Shown here: one piece after another, positions 9,581-16,673 of the stretch
Layout: the number at the start of each line of letters is the position of its first letter
Numbering within the stretch: the stretch's first letter is position 1
Assembly (NCBI GenBank): GCA_024103215.1
Contig: JAGFIY010000016.1
Location: 1 to 36,559, forward strand
Length of the DNA: 36,559 bases
Source of the DNA: Melioribacteraceae bacterium
GTDB lineage: Bacteria; Bacteroidota; Ignavibacteria; Ignavibacteriales; Melioribacteraceae
Direction of reading: 5' to 3'
Notes under the pieces: generated by a model
What the model was told of the DNA's origin: nothing
What the model saw: only the letters and a program-made list of their open reading frames with translations
The model's database searches: none
Translations under genes and position numbers: made by a program

Positions 9581-9664
9581 AACACTGTTTTTTTTGAATC
9601 AAACTTCGTTGATAATTAGGAATTTCCAACTATTTTAAAAACAAATAGAATCCACTAACAAAAA

Positions 9665-10882
9665 TTATTCATATCTTAGTGCATCGATGGGATTAAGTGC
9701 TGAAGCTTTGCGTGCCGGATAGAAACCGAAAAATATTCCCACAAATCCCGAAAAAACGAATGCGATTGCAACGACAAATAAATTTAACTCTGCCGCAAGT
9801 GTCGAATATTCATTAAGTGCATAAATAGTTCCAATAGAAATTAAAATACCAAGTAATCCGCCTAATAAACTAAGCACAATTGCTTCTAGTAAAAACTGTA
9901 TTAAAATATCACTGCCTCTTGCACCTATTGATAAACGAATCCCAATCTCTCTTGTGCGTTCAGTTACCGAGACGAGCATAATATTCATAATCCCAATTCC
10001 CCCAACAATTAAAGAGACGGCAGCAACCGCTCCGAGCAGCATTGTCATCACTTCTGAAGATTCGCTGGCGGCTTCCGTTATCTCGGTTTGATTCCTAATA
10101 GTAAAATCATCATCATCGCCGGGATTAAGTCTGTGAGCTTCGCGCATAATTTGCCGCAACTCCTCTTGAGCCTCAGCAATTCTTTCAATCGAAGCTGCAC
10201 TTGCATATATGAAATGGATATATCTACCGCCGGACAATCTATAAAGCACAGTGCTTGCCGGTGCAAGTATAAGATCATCGTTGCTTGCACCCATTGCGGT
10301 TTGACCTTTTTCCTTTAGAACACCGATGACCTTAAACGGTGTGTTTACAATCCGAACCATTTCACCTACAGGATTCTGATTAGGGAATAAATTTTTCGCT
10401 ACTTCACTTCCTAAGACGCAAACCTTACTTCTAGCACGTTCATCGCGTTCGGTAAAAATTTCGCCGTATTCCAATTCCCAATCTCTTATCTCCAAATATG
10501 AAGGTGAAACTCCATAAATTGCCGTATTCCAATTTGTACCACCGCCGATCACCTGTCCGCCTGATCGGATAATCGGAGAAATCGCTTTTATCAGCAGCGA
10601 TTCCTCTTCAATTTTTTTAACATCATCCATCGTGAAACGGTTAAAACTTCCTGCACCTCTGCTCACTCCGCCGGTCCTGCTAGCACCGGGGAAAATCACT
10701 ATCAAATTAGAACCCAGTGAATTGATCTGCTTTTCAATTTCACGCTGCGCTCCTTCACCGATTGCAACCATTATTATAACCGCACTTACGCCAATTATAA
10801 TTCCGAGTGTTGTAAGTAGACTTCGAAGCCGAGCTTTCAGAAGACTTTTAAACGCGACCTTAAAAAGATTTTTCCATTTCAT
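9665..10882 (-). CDS. MacB/FtsX-family ABC transporter permease
   Basis: 405-residue permease of the MacB type. It has one N-terminal membrane helix (about 20-42, LLTTLGIIIGVSAVIIMVAI), a large periplasmic MacB-core-like domain, and three C-terminal helices making up the FtsX domain (from about 280, with GGIGIMNIMLVSVTERTREIG). It would form a mechanotransmission exporter with the ATPase just upstream and the HlyD-like adaptor. Its ATG overlaps the ATPase stop by four bases (10879-10882), indicating translational coupling. Unlike E. coli MacB the ATPase is a separate polypeptide. No TolC-like outer membrane partner is encoded in this window. It is the last gene of the ECF sigma operon. The substrate is unknown. 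Confidence 0.9.
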   Translation of the reverse strand: MKWKNLFKVAFKSLLKARLRSLLTTLGIIIGVSAVIIMVAIGEGAQREIEKQINSLGSNLIVIFPGASRTGGVSRGAGSFNRFTMDDVKKIEEESLLIKAISPIIRSGGQVIGGGTNWNTAIYGVSPSYLEIRDWELEYGEIFTERDERARSKVCVLGSEVAKNLFPNQNPVGEMVRIVNTPFKVIGVLKEKGQTAMGASNDDLILAPASTVLYRLSGGRYIHFIYASAASIERIAEAQEELRQIMREAHRLNPGDDDDFTIRNQTEITEAASESSEVMTMLLGAVAAVSLIVGGIGIMNIMLVSVTERTREIGIRLSIGARGSDILIQFLLEAIVLSLLGGLLGILISIGTIYALNEYSTLAAELNLFVVAIAFVFSGFVGIFFGFYPARKASALNPIDALRYE

Positions 10883-11643
10883 GACTTTTCCTCCACAACC
10901 ACGACACTTTCATCATGTTTCAGTCGTGCCATATCTTCTTTTGCATTTAAACGGTTTTTTACCTCGTAATCATCGAGTATCAATCCATCTTTTACTTCTA
11001 CAATTCGCCTAGCATATTTTGCAAATTCCCTTTCGTGAGTGACTATTACGATCGTGATGCCGTTATCATTCAATTCTTGAAAAAGACTAAACACATCAAC
11101 TGAAGTAACGCTATCAAGGTTGCCTGTTGGTTCATCAGCAAGAATTAATGATGGGCTATTGACTAACGCCCTCGCGATGGCAACACGCTGCTGCTGCCCT
11201 CCTGAAAGCTGATTAGGTTCATGATCCATTCTATCGGCAAGTCCAACTTTTTTCAACGCATCTTTAGCTTGTTGAATTGGATTTTTCACTCTTCCATGTC
11301 TATCATACAATAAAGGAAGCTCAACATTTTCAAGTGCGGAAGTTCTCGGTAAAAGGTTAAATCCTTGAAAAACAAAACCGATATTTTGATTTCTAATATT
11401 TGCATATTCGTTTTTAGTCATCTTGCTTGTAATAACTCCGTTCAAATAATACTCACCGGAAGTAGGCTGATCGAGACAACCGAGTAGATTCATAAGCGTT
11501 GATTTTCCCGAGCCCGAAGAACCCATTATGGCAACGAACTCGCCTTCATAAATCGTTAAATTGATACCGCGAAGAGCATGTACTTTAACATCGCCCAGGA
11601 AGAACGTTTTCGTAAGTTGAATTGTTTCGATCACTTTTTTCAT
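10879..11643 (-). CDS. ABC transporter ATP-binding protein (MacB/LolD type)
   Basis: 254-residue ATPase powering the adjacent permease. Seen: Walker [10 protein letters not shown] (41-49), Q-loop FQGFN, signature LSGGQ (146-150), Walker [11 protein letters not shown] (166-175) and the switch histidine H203 in VTHE. The ESxxLS-type spacing and the EPTGNLDS sequence are typical of the LolD/MacB/FtsE branch. The start at 11643 lies one base after the stop of the adaptor gene and is preceded by AGGT; a longer frame to 11721 only overlaps the adaptor and is rejected. The charged C-terminal tail is short. Substrate export cannot be specified, but the context suggests removal of envelope-damaging compounds or misfolded lipoproteins. 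Confidence 0.92.
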   Translation of the reverse strand: MKKVIETIQLTKTFFLGDVKVHALRGINLTIYEGEFVAIMGSSGSGKSTLMNLLGCLDQPTSGEYYLNGVITSKMTKNEYANIRNQNIGFVFQGFNLLPRTSALENVELPLLYDRHGRVKNPIQQAKDALKKVGLADRMDHEPNQLSGGQQQRVAIARALVNSPSLILADEPTGNLDSVTSVDVFSLFQELNDNGITIVIVTHEREFAKYARRIVEVKDGLILDDYEVKNRLNAKEDMARLKHDESVVVVEEKS

Positions 11644-11644
11644 A

Positions 11645-12931
11645 TTACCTGAATCCACGCCCGAACGAGGGTTGAAACGGTGATCGGGAATTATTTGAAT
11701 TTGTCGAAGCAGAAGATTCAAATCCGTTTATTACTTTCATTCCTTCCTTGATTGCTCTGCCTCTAATAATTTCCGTATTTTTCCCGTCCGAAAGACCGAG
11801 AAAAACTCCAGTCATTGCAAGCTCATTATTTTCATCGATATACCATAAATTACCGAATGAATTTCTATTTGTACTACCTGATAATCCCCCTGGAATTCCG
11901 CCACCGAAATTGCCGCTTTGACCACCCAAGAAACCCCCTCGTCTTTGTCCCTCATTAGAAGAATCGCCTTGAGCCTTCTCAAATCGAGCACGCATTTTTT
12001 CTCTGTAAGCAGTTACAATTTCTTCTGGAGGAGAAAATCTTAACGCGGTCGCCGGAACAATAAGAACATCTTCCTTTTCTTCGACATAAAAATCGACGGT
12101 TGCTGTCATACCCGGCAGGAGCAGACCTTCTTCGTTATCTGCATTTACAACTACTGTATAATTAACGACGTTAGAAATTGTCTGCGGTTGAAGTCTAATT
12201 TGATTAACAACGCCTTGAAATTCTTTTTGGTCATAAGCTTGAACTGTAAAGACGGCTCGTTGTCCCTCTTTTATTCTTCCGATATCACTTTCATCAACAT
12301 TTACTAGAATTTCCATTTTGGATAAATCTTCGGCAAGAATAAACAATTGAGGAGCAGACAGACTTGCAGCAACTGTTTGCCCCTCCTCAACATTTCTATG
12401 AATTATTGTTCCGTCGATAGGCGACCGGATAAAAGCATAATCTAGATTTGTTTTAGCTCTTTCTAGCGATGATTTTGCTTGCTGAACTGCTGCCCGGCTT
12501 GTGACGACTGATGTTTCCGATACAAGAAATTCAAGTTCGGAAATTATCTGTTTATCGAAAAGCTTTTTGTTCAAGTCGTGTTTTGTAGCAGTTTCGTGAT
12601 ACTGAGCTTTTGCTCTTTCCAACGCAGCGTTTGCATCTCTAACTGATGCTGCAAGAAAAGTAGTATCAAGCAATGCAAGCATTTGACCGCGTCTTACATT
12701 ATCGTTAAAATCAACATATATTTTGTCAAGCATACCGGAAACTTGAGTACCGACTTCAACTGTTGATACAGGATCGAGAGTACCGCTGCTTGTTATTTTT
12801 GAGGATAATTTACCTCTCGCTATTTCCACGAATGAGTATGTTTCTTGTTTTGATTCACCGTTCTTGATGAAAAAAAACCAAACGGCAAATGCAATTAAGA
12901 TTATGCTTACAATCCAAATCAGCTTTTTCAT
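11645..12931 (-). CDS. MacA/HlyD-family periplasmic adaptor (membrane fusion protein)
   Basis: 428-residue adaptor that would link the inner-membrane ABC exporter to an outer-membrane channel. Seen: an N-terminal membrane anchor (about 3-22), a first lipoyl half (around 55-92), an alpha-helical hairpin (about 93-160), the second lipoyl half (SPIDGTIIHRNVEEGQTV) and beta-barrel and membrane-proximal domains. An unusual Gly/Ser/Asn-rich stretch (about 331-352) interrupts the C-terminal domain, and the tail is rich in Ser, Asn and Arg. The start codon follows the stop of the Spy-like gene by two bases, so co-expression is clear. Compared with the family the hairpin is of MacA-like length. Confidence 0.9.
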   Translation of the reverse strand: MKKLIWIVSIILIAFAVWFFFIKNGESKQETYSFVEIARGKLSSKITSSGTLDPVSTVEVGTQVSGMLDKIYVDFNDNVRRGQMLALLDTTFLAASVRDANAALERAKAQYHETATKHDLNKKLFDKQIISELEFLVSETSVVTSRAAVQQAKSSLERAKTNLDYAFIRSPIDGTIIHRNVEEGQTVAASLSAPQLFILAEDLSKMEILVNVDESDIGRIKEGQRAVFTVQAYDQKEFQGVVNQIRLQPQTISNVVNYTVVVNADNEEGLLLPGMTATVDFYVEEKEDVLIVPATALRFSPPEEIVTAYREKMRARFEKAQGDSSNEGQRRGGFLGGQSGNFGGGIPGGLSGSTNRNSFGNLWYIDENNELAMTGVFLGLSDGKNTEIIRGRAIKEGMKVINGFESSASTNSNNSRSPFQPSFGRGFR

Positions 12932-12933
12932 TA

Positions 12934-13458
12934 TTATCTATGGTTCCTAAATTTTTTGTGAGGATGACGGCAACAATCATTACAACCACTGCGTCTATCA
13001 AAACGATAATCTCTACGAGAATCCACTAAAAATTCTCTGCGTTCTTTATACATCTCTTCTATTTTTTCCATCTGCTCGTCGGTAAGGTTAAGTTCTTCTT
13101 TTAATCTTTCCATTCTTGGAGCTGCAAATTTGTCGAAGAACTCTGCTCTTCTTGCTTCTCTCATTTCAGCAAGTTTTTCCTTTTGCTCATCATTAAGAAT
13201 TTCCGAAAGTTTTTCATGCATCAAGAAAGGCTCTCGATTTTCAGTCAAACGAGGTCTTCTATTTTCGAATGCATTTTTTCTTTCCTCGAGAATTTTATCC
13301 AGCTTCTGTTGCTGTTCTTCTGTAAGCTCGAGTTCCTCTAAGATCGACATAAACCCTGGTAAATCATTTGGAGCAAATCCTCTTTTTTGAGCTTGAACAT
13401 TTATCAGTGTTAAAAACAGCAAGCCAAAAAGAATTATTAAAAATTTTTGTGATTTCAT
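12934..13458 (-). CDS. Periplasmic Spy/CpxP-like (LTxxQ) protein with Cys/His tail
   Basis: 174-residue exported helical protein. The ATG at 13458 is chosen over an in-frame one at 13470 because GGAGG lies directly upstream at good spacing and the chain then begins with a signal peptide (MKSQKFLIILFG..., cleavage likely after VQAQ). Two LTxxQ-type motifs, LTEEQQQKL and LTDEQMEKI, sit in Arg/Glu-rich helices, as in Spy and CpxP, which act as ATP-independent periplasmic chaperones or stress sensors. The last 16 residues hold three cysteines and three histidines (C159, C162, C163, H165, H167, H173), a possible metal-binding tail not normal for Spy. It sits between another Spy-like gene and the exporter genes. 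Confidence 0.8.
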   Translation of the reverse strand: MKSQKFLIILFGLLFLTLINVQAQKRGFAPNDLPGFMSILEELELTEEQQQKLDKILEERKNAFENRRPRLTENREPFLMHEKLSEILNDEQKEKLAEMREARRAEFFDKFAAPRMERLKEELNLTDEQMEKIEEMYKERREFLVDSRRDYRFDRRSGCNDCCRHPHKKFRNHR

Positions 13459-13476
13459 ATTATCCTCCATTTTGTT

Positions 13477-13836
13477 TTATTTGTTTCTTCCGGGACCAAA
13501 ACCCTTTCGTTTTTGAATCTCTCGTTCTTCAAGATACTTTTTGAATTTTTTCTTCTGGTCTTTATCCAACAAAATTTCGATCTTTTTGTTGGCTTCTTCC
13601 CTAATCTTCATCATTTTGGGAAACATTTCTTCTCTGTTTCCGGTGTTATTTTCACGCAGTTTTTTCATTTCTTCTGTCATTTCCGTTAGGATTATTTCTA
13701 TTTCTCGAGTCTGATCATCGTTGAGAGTTAATAACTGCTTTAGTTCTTTGCCTTGTTCTTTAGGATCGAAACGAGGCTGTGCAAAGATGTTTAGGACTAA
13801 CACTATAAAAAGAATTGCAAATAGTTTTAATTTCAT
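13477..13836 (-). CDS. Small periplasmic Spy/CpxP-like protein
   Basis: 119-residue exported protein with a signal peptide (MKLKLFAILFIVLVLNIFAQ). It is helical and highly charged. An LTLNDDQTREI segment and a DKDQKKKF segment resemble the paired LTxxQ motifs of Spy/CpxP proteins. The ATG has a GGAG ribosome binding site eight bases upstream. A candidate ECF promoter lies at 13865-13893, so this gene is probably the first of a transcript covering both soluble Spy-like genes and the exporter. A periplasmic chaperone or sensor role is inferred from family and context; sequence similarity is low, as usual for this family. Confidence 0.75.
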   Translation of the reverse strand: MKLKLFAILFIVLVLNIFAQPRFDPKEQGKELKQLLTLNDDQTREIEIILTEMTEEMKKLRENNTGNREEMFPKMMKIREEANKKIEILLDKDQKKKFKKYLEEREIQKRKGFGPGRNK

Positions 13837-13864
13837 TTTTGTCTCCGTTTACTTGTTTCGTCAA

Positions 13865-13893
13865 TTAGACCTTTCTGTTGTTAATTTTATTCC
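13865..13893 (-). promoter_or_regulatory. Candidate ECF sigma promoter 2
   Basis: Read on the minus strand this is GGAAT, 18 bases, GTCTAA. The -35-like element is at 13889-13893 and the -10-like element at 13865-13870. The elements and spacing are identical to those of promoter 1 upstream of the ECF sigma gene. A start site about seven bases further on would give a leader of about 20 bases containing the GGAG ribosome binding site of the gene at 13836. GGAA(C) followed by GTC is typical of ECF-type promoters. Confidence 0.6.
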
Positions 13894-13959
13894 CGTGCAA
13901 AGCAGTCAAAATAATTGGACTACTTTGAAATAATGCAGGAGAGGTCATGTGATTAAATT

Positions 13960-14367
13960 TCAACGTGGGTCTAATCTTTGTTTTCTCTTTTTGGGATGAA
14001 TGAAATCGGGCGGACCTGGTTTGTTCAAGAAACTTTTCTGCCAGCGCTCCATTTGCTCGTCGGTAAGAATATCTTTCAAATCATTATTCAAAGAATCTCT
14101 TAAGCTTTCGAATTCGCTCCAGATACTTCTTCGGAGGTTCCCGTAGTTCTCTTTGTGTTTACTTAAAATAGGGTCCAACTTTTTGTTTTGCTCAGGAGTA
14201 GGTTTTATTATATCCTTCGCCACAACCTCAAATCCGCCCGGATTCCGCAGTTCGTGAATTCGTTTAAAATCTTGTTGAATTAAAATTGATTTGAGAAAAA
14301 ACCCAATAACACCCCCAAGCAAAAGCATAAATATTAATGCACTAATCGATTTCATTTTTGTATTCAT
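13960..14367 (-). CDS. Membrane-anchored CnrX/Spy-like periplasmic sensor
   Basis: 135-residue protein with one N-terminal membrane helix (about 6-25) and a helical periplasmic domain. It contains PTPEQNKKLDPILSKHKENY and LTDEQMERW segments, resembling the Spy/CpxP and CnrX (periplasmic metal sensor) families. Start: a GTG at 14376 overlaps the anti-sigma stop, but the ATG at 14367 has GGAG eight bases upstream and is preferred. The order ECF sigma, membrane anti-sigma, anchored CnrX-like protein is the same module type as CnrH-CnrY-CnrX of Cupriavidus, so it may sense the stress and control the anti-sigma factor. The metal ligands of CnrX are not obvious here, so metal sensing is not claimed. 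Confidence 0.7.
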   Translation of the reverse strand: MNTKMKSISALIFMLLLGGVIGFFLKSILIQQDFKRIHELRNPGGFEVVAKDIIKPTPEQNKKLDPILSKHKENYGNLRRSIWSEFESLRDSLNNDLKDILTDEQMERWQKSFLNKPGPPDFIHPKKRKQRLDPR

Positions 14368-14372
14368 AATAA

Positions 14373-14804
14373 TCACTCCATTGCAAGAAAGTTAGCCGGA
14401 TTCAAACTTTCTTCTATTGTTAATTCATAGGAACCGAAAATCGGGTCGAGAGATATCTCCCCGTTGTAAACAAATGTTAAAGTAACGAGGACAAGTATTA
14501 TTGCGATAGTAGGAATAGCCAATCTTCGAAACTGTGTAAAGACAGATTCTAAAAAATCATCAAGTGGAGAAAACCTAAATGCATTACTCGTTTGAATTAT
14601 GTTCATAACATTGCTCTCGAAAGAATCAGAAAATCCGGTCGAAGCATTTTGCGCAATCACATCTCTCAAACTTTTCATTTCATTAAGTTCATTTTCGAAC
14701 TCATCGGAATTATTAAAAAGTTTTCTCAACTTAATTTCATCCTTAAGCGAAATGTTTCCGTCTAGTTTTTTGATCAACAATTTCTCTTTATTTATAGAAT
14801 TCAT
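14373..14804 (-). CDS. Putative membrane-bound anti-sigma factor
   Basis: 143-residue protein with a charged helical N-terminal part (1-90), a single membrane helix (about 96-113) and a short periplasmic tail. Its ATG overlaps the stop of the ECF sigma gene by four bases, the usual arrangement for a cognate anti-sigma factor. The N-terminal part (KLDGNISLKDEIKLRKLF) is like the short sigma-binding domains of Bacteroidota anti-sigma proteins, but the zinc-finger HxxxCxxC motif is absent. It probably holds the sigma factor at the membrane until a periplasmic signal arrives. The function rests mainly on topology and gene order. Confidence 0.72.
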   Translation of the reverse strand: MNSINKEKLLIKKLDGNISLKDEIKLRKLFNNSDEFENELNEMKSLRDVIAQNASTGFSDSFESNVMNIIQTSNAFRFSPLDDFLESVFTQFRRLAIPTIAIILVLVTLTFVYNGEISLDPIFGSYELTIEESLNPANFLAME

Positions 14805-15376
14805 TTTCCCTCCATTTGAGGAGATAATATTTCTCTTAATTTTTTTTGTCCTCTTGCCAACCTTGATAAAACAGTACCAAGAGGAACTCCTAAAATTTTT
14901 GCTGTTTCTTCAGTCGAAAATCCATTCATAAGTCTAAGTACAACTACGGTTCTGAATTTAGCGGGAATTTGCTGAAGCGCATTGTAAACAATTTCCTTTG
15001 TTTCAATACTTTTGAATTCCTTTTGGAAATTCTGAAAATCGGAATCGGATTCATGCCAATCTTCAAACGAGCTGATCGATCTTCTCTTTTTTACTTTAAT
15101 TTCATTCAACGACAGATTAATTGCGATTCTAATCAGATATGTTCCCAAACTTGAATCGCCTCTAAAATTATTCAATGATTTATAAAAACGAATAAAAACT
15201 TCCTGTCCAACATCCTCAGCTTCGAGTGTATCGCCCAAAATTCCTTTAACCGTTGCCGCAACTTTGGGTTCGTATCGTCTAATAATATCCCGAAATGCAT
15301 TTGTATCGCCATCTTTTACCATCGCGATAAGTTCCAAATCAGAATATCTGCTGAATATCTTTAATGCTTCGCGCAT
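14801..15376 (-). CDS. RNA polymerase ECF sigma-70 factor
   Basis: 191-residue group 4 sigma factor. The sigma-2 region includes DVGQEVFIRFYKSL (core and -10 binding) and the sigma-4 region includes the helix-turn-helix GFSTEETAKILGVPLGTVLSRLARG (-35 binding). The ATG at 15376 is chosen. An in-frame TTG at 15403 exists, but a candidate -10 element lies at 15393-15398, downstream of that TTG, so translation from it would not be possible from this promoter. The gene heads an operon with an anti-sigma factor, Spy/CnrX-like proteins and an ABC exporter. It probably transcribes its own operon from promoters 1 and 2. Confidence 0.93.
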   Translation of the reverse strand: MREALKIFSRYSDLELIAMVKDGDTNAFRDIIRRYEPKVAATVKGILGDTLEAEDVGQEVFIRFYKSLNNFRGDSSLGTYLIRIAINLSLNEIKVKKRRSISSFEDWHESDSDFQNFQKEFKSIETKEIVYNALQQIPAKFRTVVVLRLMNGFSTEETAKILGVPLGTVLSRLARGQKKLREILSPQMEGK

Positions 15377-15392
15377 TGTTTTATTTTTCACA

Positions 15393-15421
15393 TTAGACAA
15401 CAAAATTTATATTTATATTCC
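15393..15421 (-). promoter_or_regulatory. Candidate ECF sigma promoter 1 (autoregulatory)
   Basis: On the minus strand this reads GGAAT (15417-15421), 18 bases, GTCTAA (15393-15398), about 17 bases before the ATG of the ECF sigma gene. The arrangement is repeated exactly at 13865-13893 in the same operon. The predicted leader is only about ten bases and shows no clear ribosome binding site. Confidence 0.58.
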
Positions 15422-15486
15422 AATTTAAGCGAACTGTTTATAAATTGTGCCGTCTTAAAAATTTATTTCTAACAATTTGGCTGAAA

Positions 15487-16368
15487 ATGAAAAAAGAACC
15501 TGTTGTATTAAAAAATAAAATAAAGGATTTTATTAAAAGTATACTTTCAACAGCATTTATTGTAATTTTTCTCACTTCTGCTGTAATTGAAGCATCAAAA
15601 GTGCCGACTCCTTCAATGGAAAAGACGATTTTGGTAGGCGATTTTCTGTTCATCAATAAATTTCTTTTTGGTGCAGCCACTCCCAGATACATCCCTTTTA
15701 CAAATATTGAACTTCCTTATTTCAAATTACCTGCATTCCGTGAACCTGAACTTAACGAAATCTTAGTATTTCGTTATCCCGGCGATTTATATCAACTAAA
15801 GGACGACGCAGTTGAATTTTGGGTAAAGCGTTGCGTAGGAACACCGGGAGATGTTGTAGAATTCAGAAACAAGGTATTATTCGTAAACGGGAACGAATTT
15901 CCTATTCCTAAAAATATTTTATACGAAGGAGGTCCATCGCTCCCTGAAGATATAGTCGATCCTCACATCTTTCCTAAGGGAAGCAATTGGAATCAAGATA
16001 ATTATGGCCCATTGATAATCCCTAAAAAGGGTGATATAATAAAACTTTCTACCGACAATATTAATATCTACGAGACCTTGATTAACAGAGAATTTGGGGA
16101 AAAAGTTGTCTCGGTCAGAAACGAGACAGTATTGATTAATGGTAAACAGGTAAGCGAATACGAAATTAAAGAAGATTATTATTTCATGGTAGGTGATAAC
16201 CGTGACAATAGTCTCGACAGCAGGTATTGGGGATTTGTCCCTCGCGAAAACATTGTTGGGACCCCGATTTTAATTTACTGGTCATGGAATCCCGATATTC
16301 CGATTCTACATGTATTCGACAAACTTGGTTCTATAAGGTTCGATAGAATTGGATTGGTTGTAGAATAG
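15487..16368 (+). CDS. lepB: Signal peptidase I
   Basis: 293-residue inner-membrane protease that removes Sec signal peptides. It has an N-terminal membrane helix (about 16-36). The catalytic serine S43 is in VPTPSMEKT and the general-base lysine K114 is in FWVKRCVGTPGD. The conserved box GDNRDNSLDSRYWG is at 236-249. A TTG-initiated extension to 15445 exists, but the ATG at 15487 starts the expected short cytoplasmic segment. A segment of about 60 residues between the catalytic core and the GDN box makes it longer than minimal family members, as often in Bacteroidota. It is divergent from the ECF sigma operon and monocistronic, with a terminator at 16487. Confidence 0.95.
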   Translation: MKKEPVVLKNKIKDFIKSILSTAFIVIFLTSAVIEASKVPTPSMEKTILVGDFLFINKFLFGAATPRYIPFTNIELPYFKLPAFREPELNEILVFRYPGDLYQLKDDAVEFWVKRCVGTPGDVVEFRNKVLFVNGNEFPIPKNILYEGGPSLPEDIVDPHIFPKGSNWNQDNYGPLIIPKKGDIIKLSTDNINIYETLINREFGEKVVSVRNETVLINGKQVSEYEIKEDYYFMVGDNRDNSLDSRYWGFVPRENIVGTPILIYWSWNPDIPILHVFDKLGSIRFDRIGLVVE

Positions 16369-16486
16369 AAATCTTTCAACTAGTAGATTGTGCGAGAAAT
16401 TTATTCACCGTTAGAATTACCTTGTAAACGGACATCTACAACTAAGTCTTACAAACTAAATTCCAGATTACAATAAAATTTGAGAT

Positions 16487-16510
16487 AAAAAAAGCCCGAA
16501 TAAACGGGCT
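16487..16510 (-). terminator. Rho-independent terminator after tRNA-Leu (bidirectional)
   Basis: AGCCCG (16493-16498) pairs with CGGGCT (16505-16510) across a six-base loop. Read on the minus strand it is followed directly by a run of seven T, a strong terminator for tRNA-Leu and possibly the gltX-glnS transcript. On the plus strand a T-rich tract also follows after four bases (16515-16521), so it can end the lepB transcript too. Confidence 0.82.
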
Positions 16511-16522
16511 TCTACTTTTTTG

Positions 16523-16606
16523 TACCGAAGGCCGGACTCGAACCGGCACCTAGTTGCCTAGACTAGATTTTGAGTCTAGCGCGTCTACCAATTCCGCCAC
16601 TTCGGC
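16523..16606 (-). tRNA. tRNA-Leu (anticodon CAA)
   Basis: An 84-base class II tRNA on the minus strand. The acceptor stem is GCCGAAG with CTTCGGT (the first pair is G-U), and the T arm contains GGTTCGAGTCC. The anticodon stem is CTAGA/TCTAG around a loop CTCAAAA, giving anticodon CAA (leucine, TTG codon). The long variable arm is typical of leucine tRNAs. The 3' CCA is not encoded. It is 67 bases downstream of glnS on the same strand and may share its transcript. Confidence 0.95.
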
Positions 16607-16673
16607 TCAAATTTAGGATTCAAAACTTAATTTATAATATGAACAAAATCAATTTTTATAATGATGGATTTTA

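Noticed and set aside
9468..9629. N-terminal extension of the activase frame by 54 residues
   Set aside because: The added residues are low-complexity, overlap repeat-like text and precede the normal family start, so the ATG at 9467 is used.
11644..11721. N-terminal extension of the ABC ATPase by 26 residues
   Set aside because: It overlaps the end of the adaptor gene in another frame, and the internal ATG has a ribosome binding site and the usual family start.
15377..15403. TTG start for the ECF sigma factor
   Set aside because: The candidate -10 element lies at 15393-15398, downstream of the TTG, so a transcript from that promoter would not contain it.
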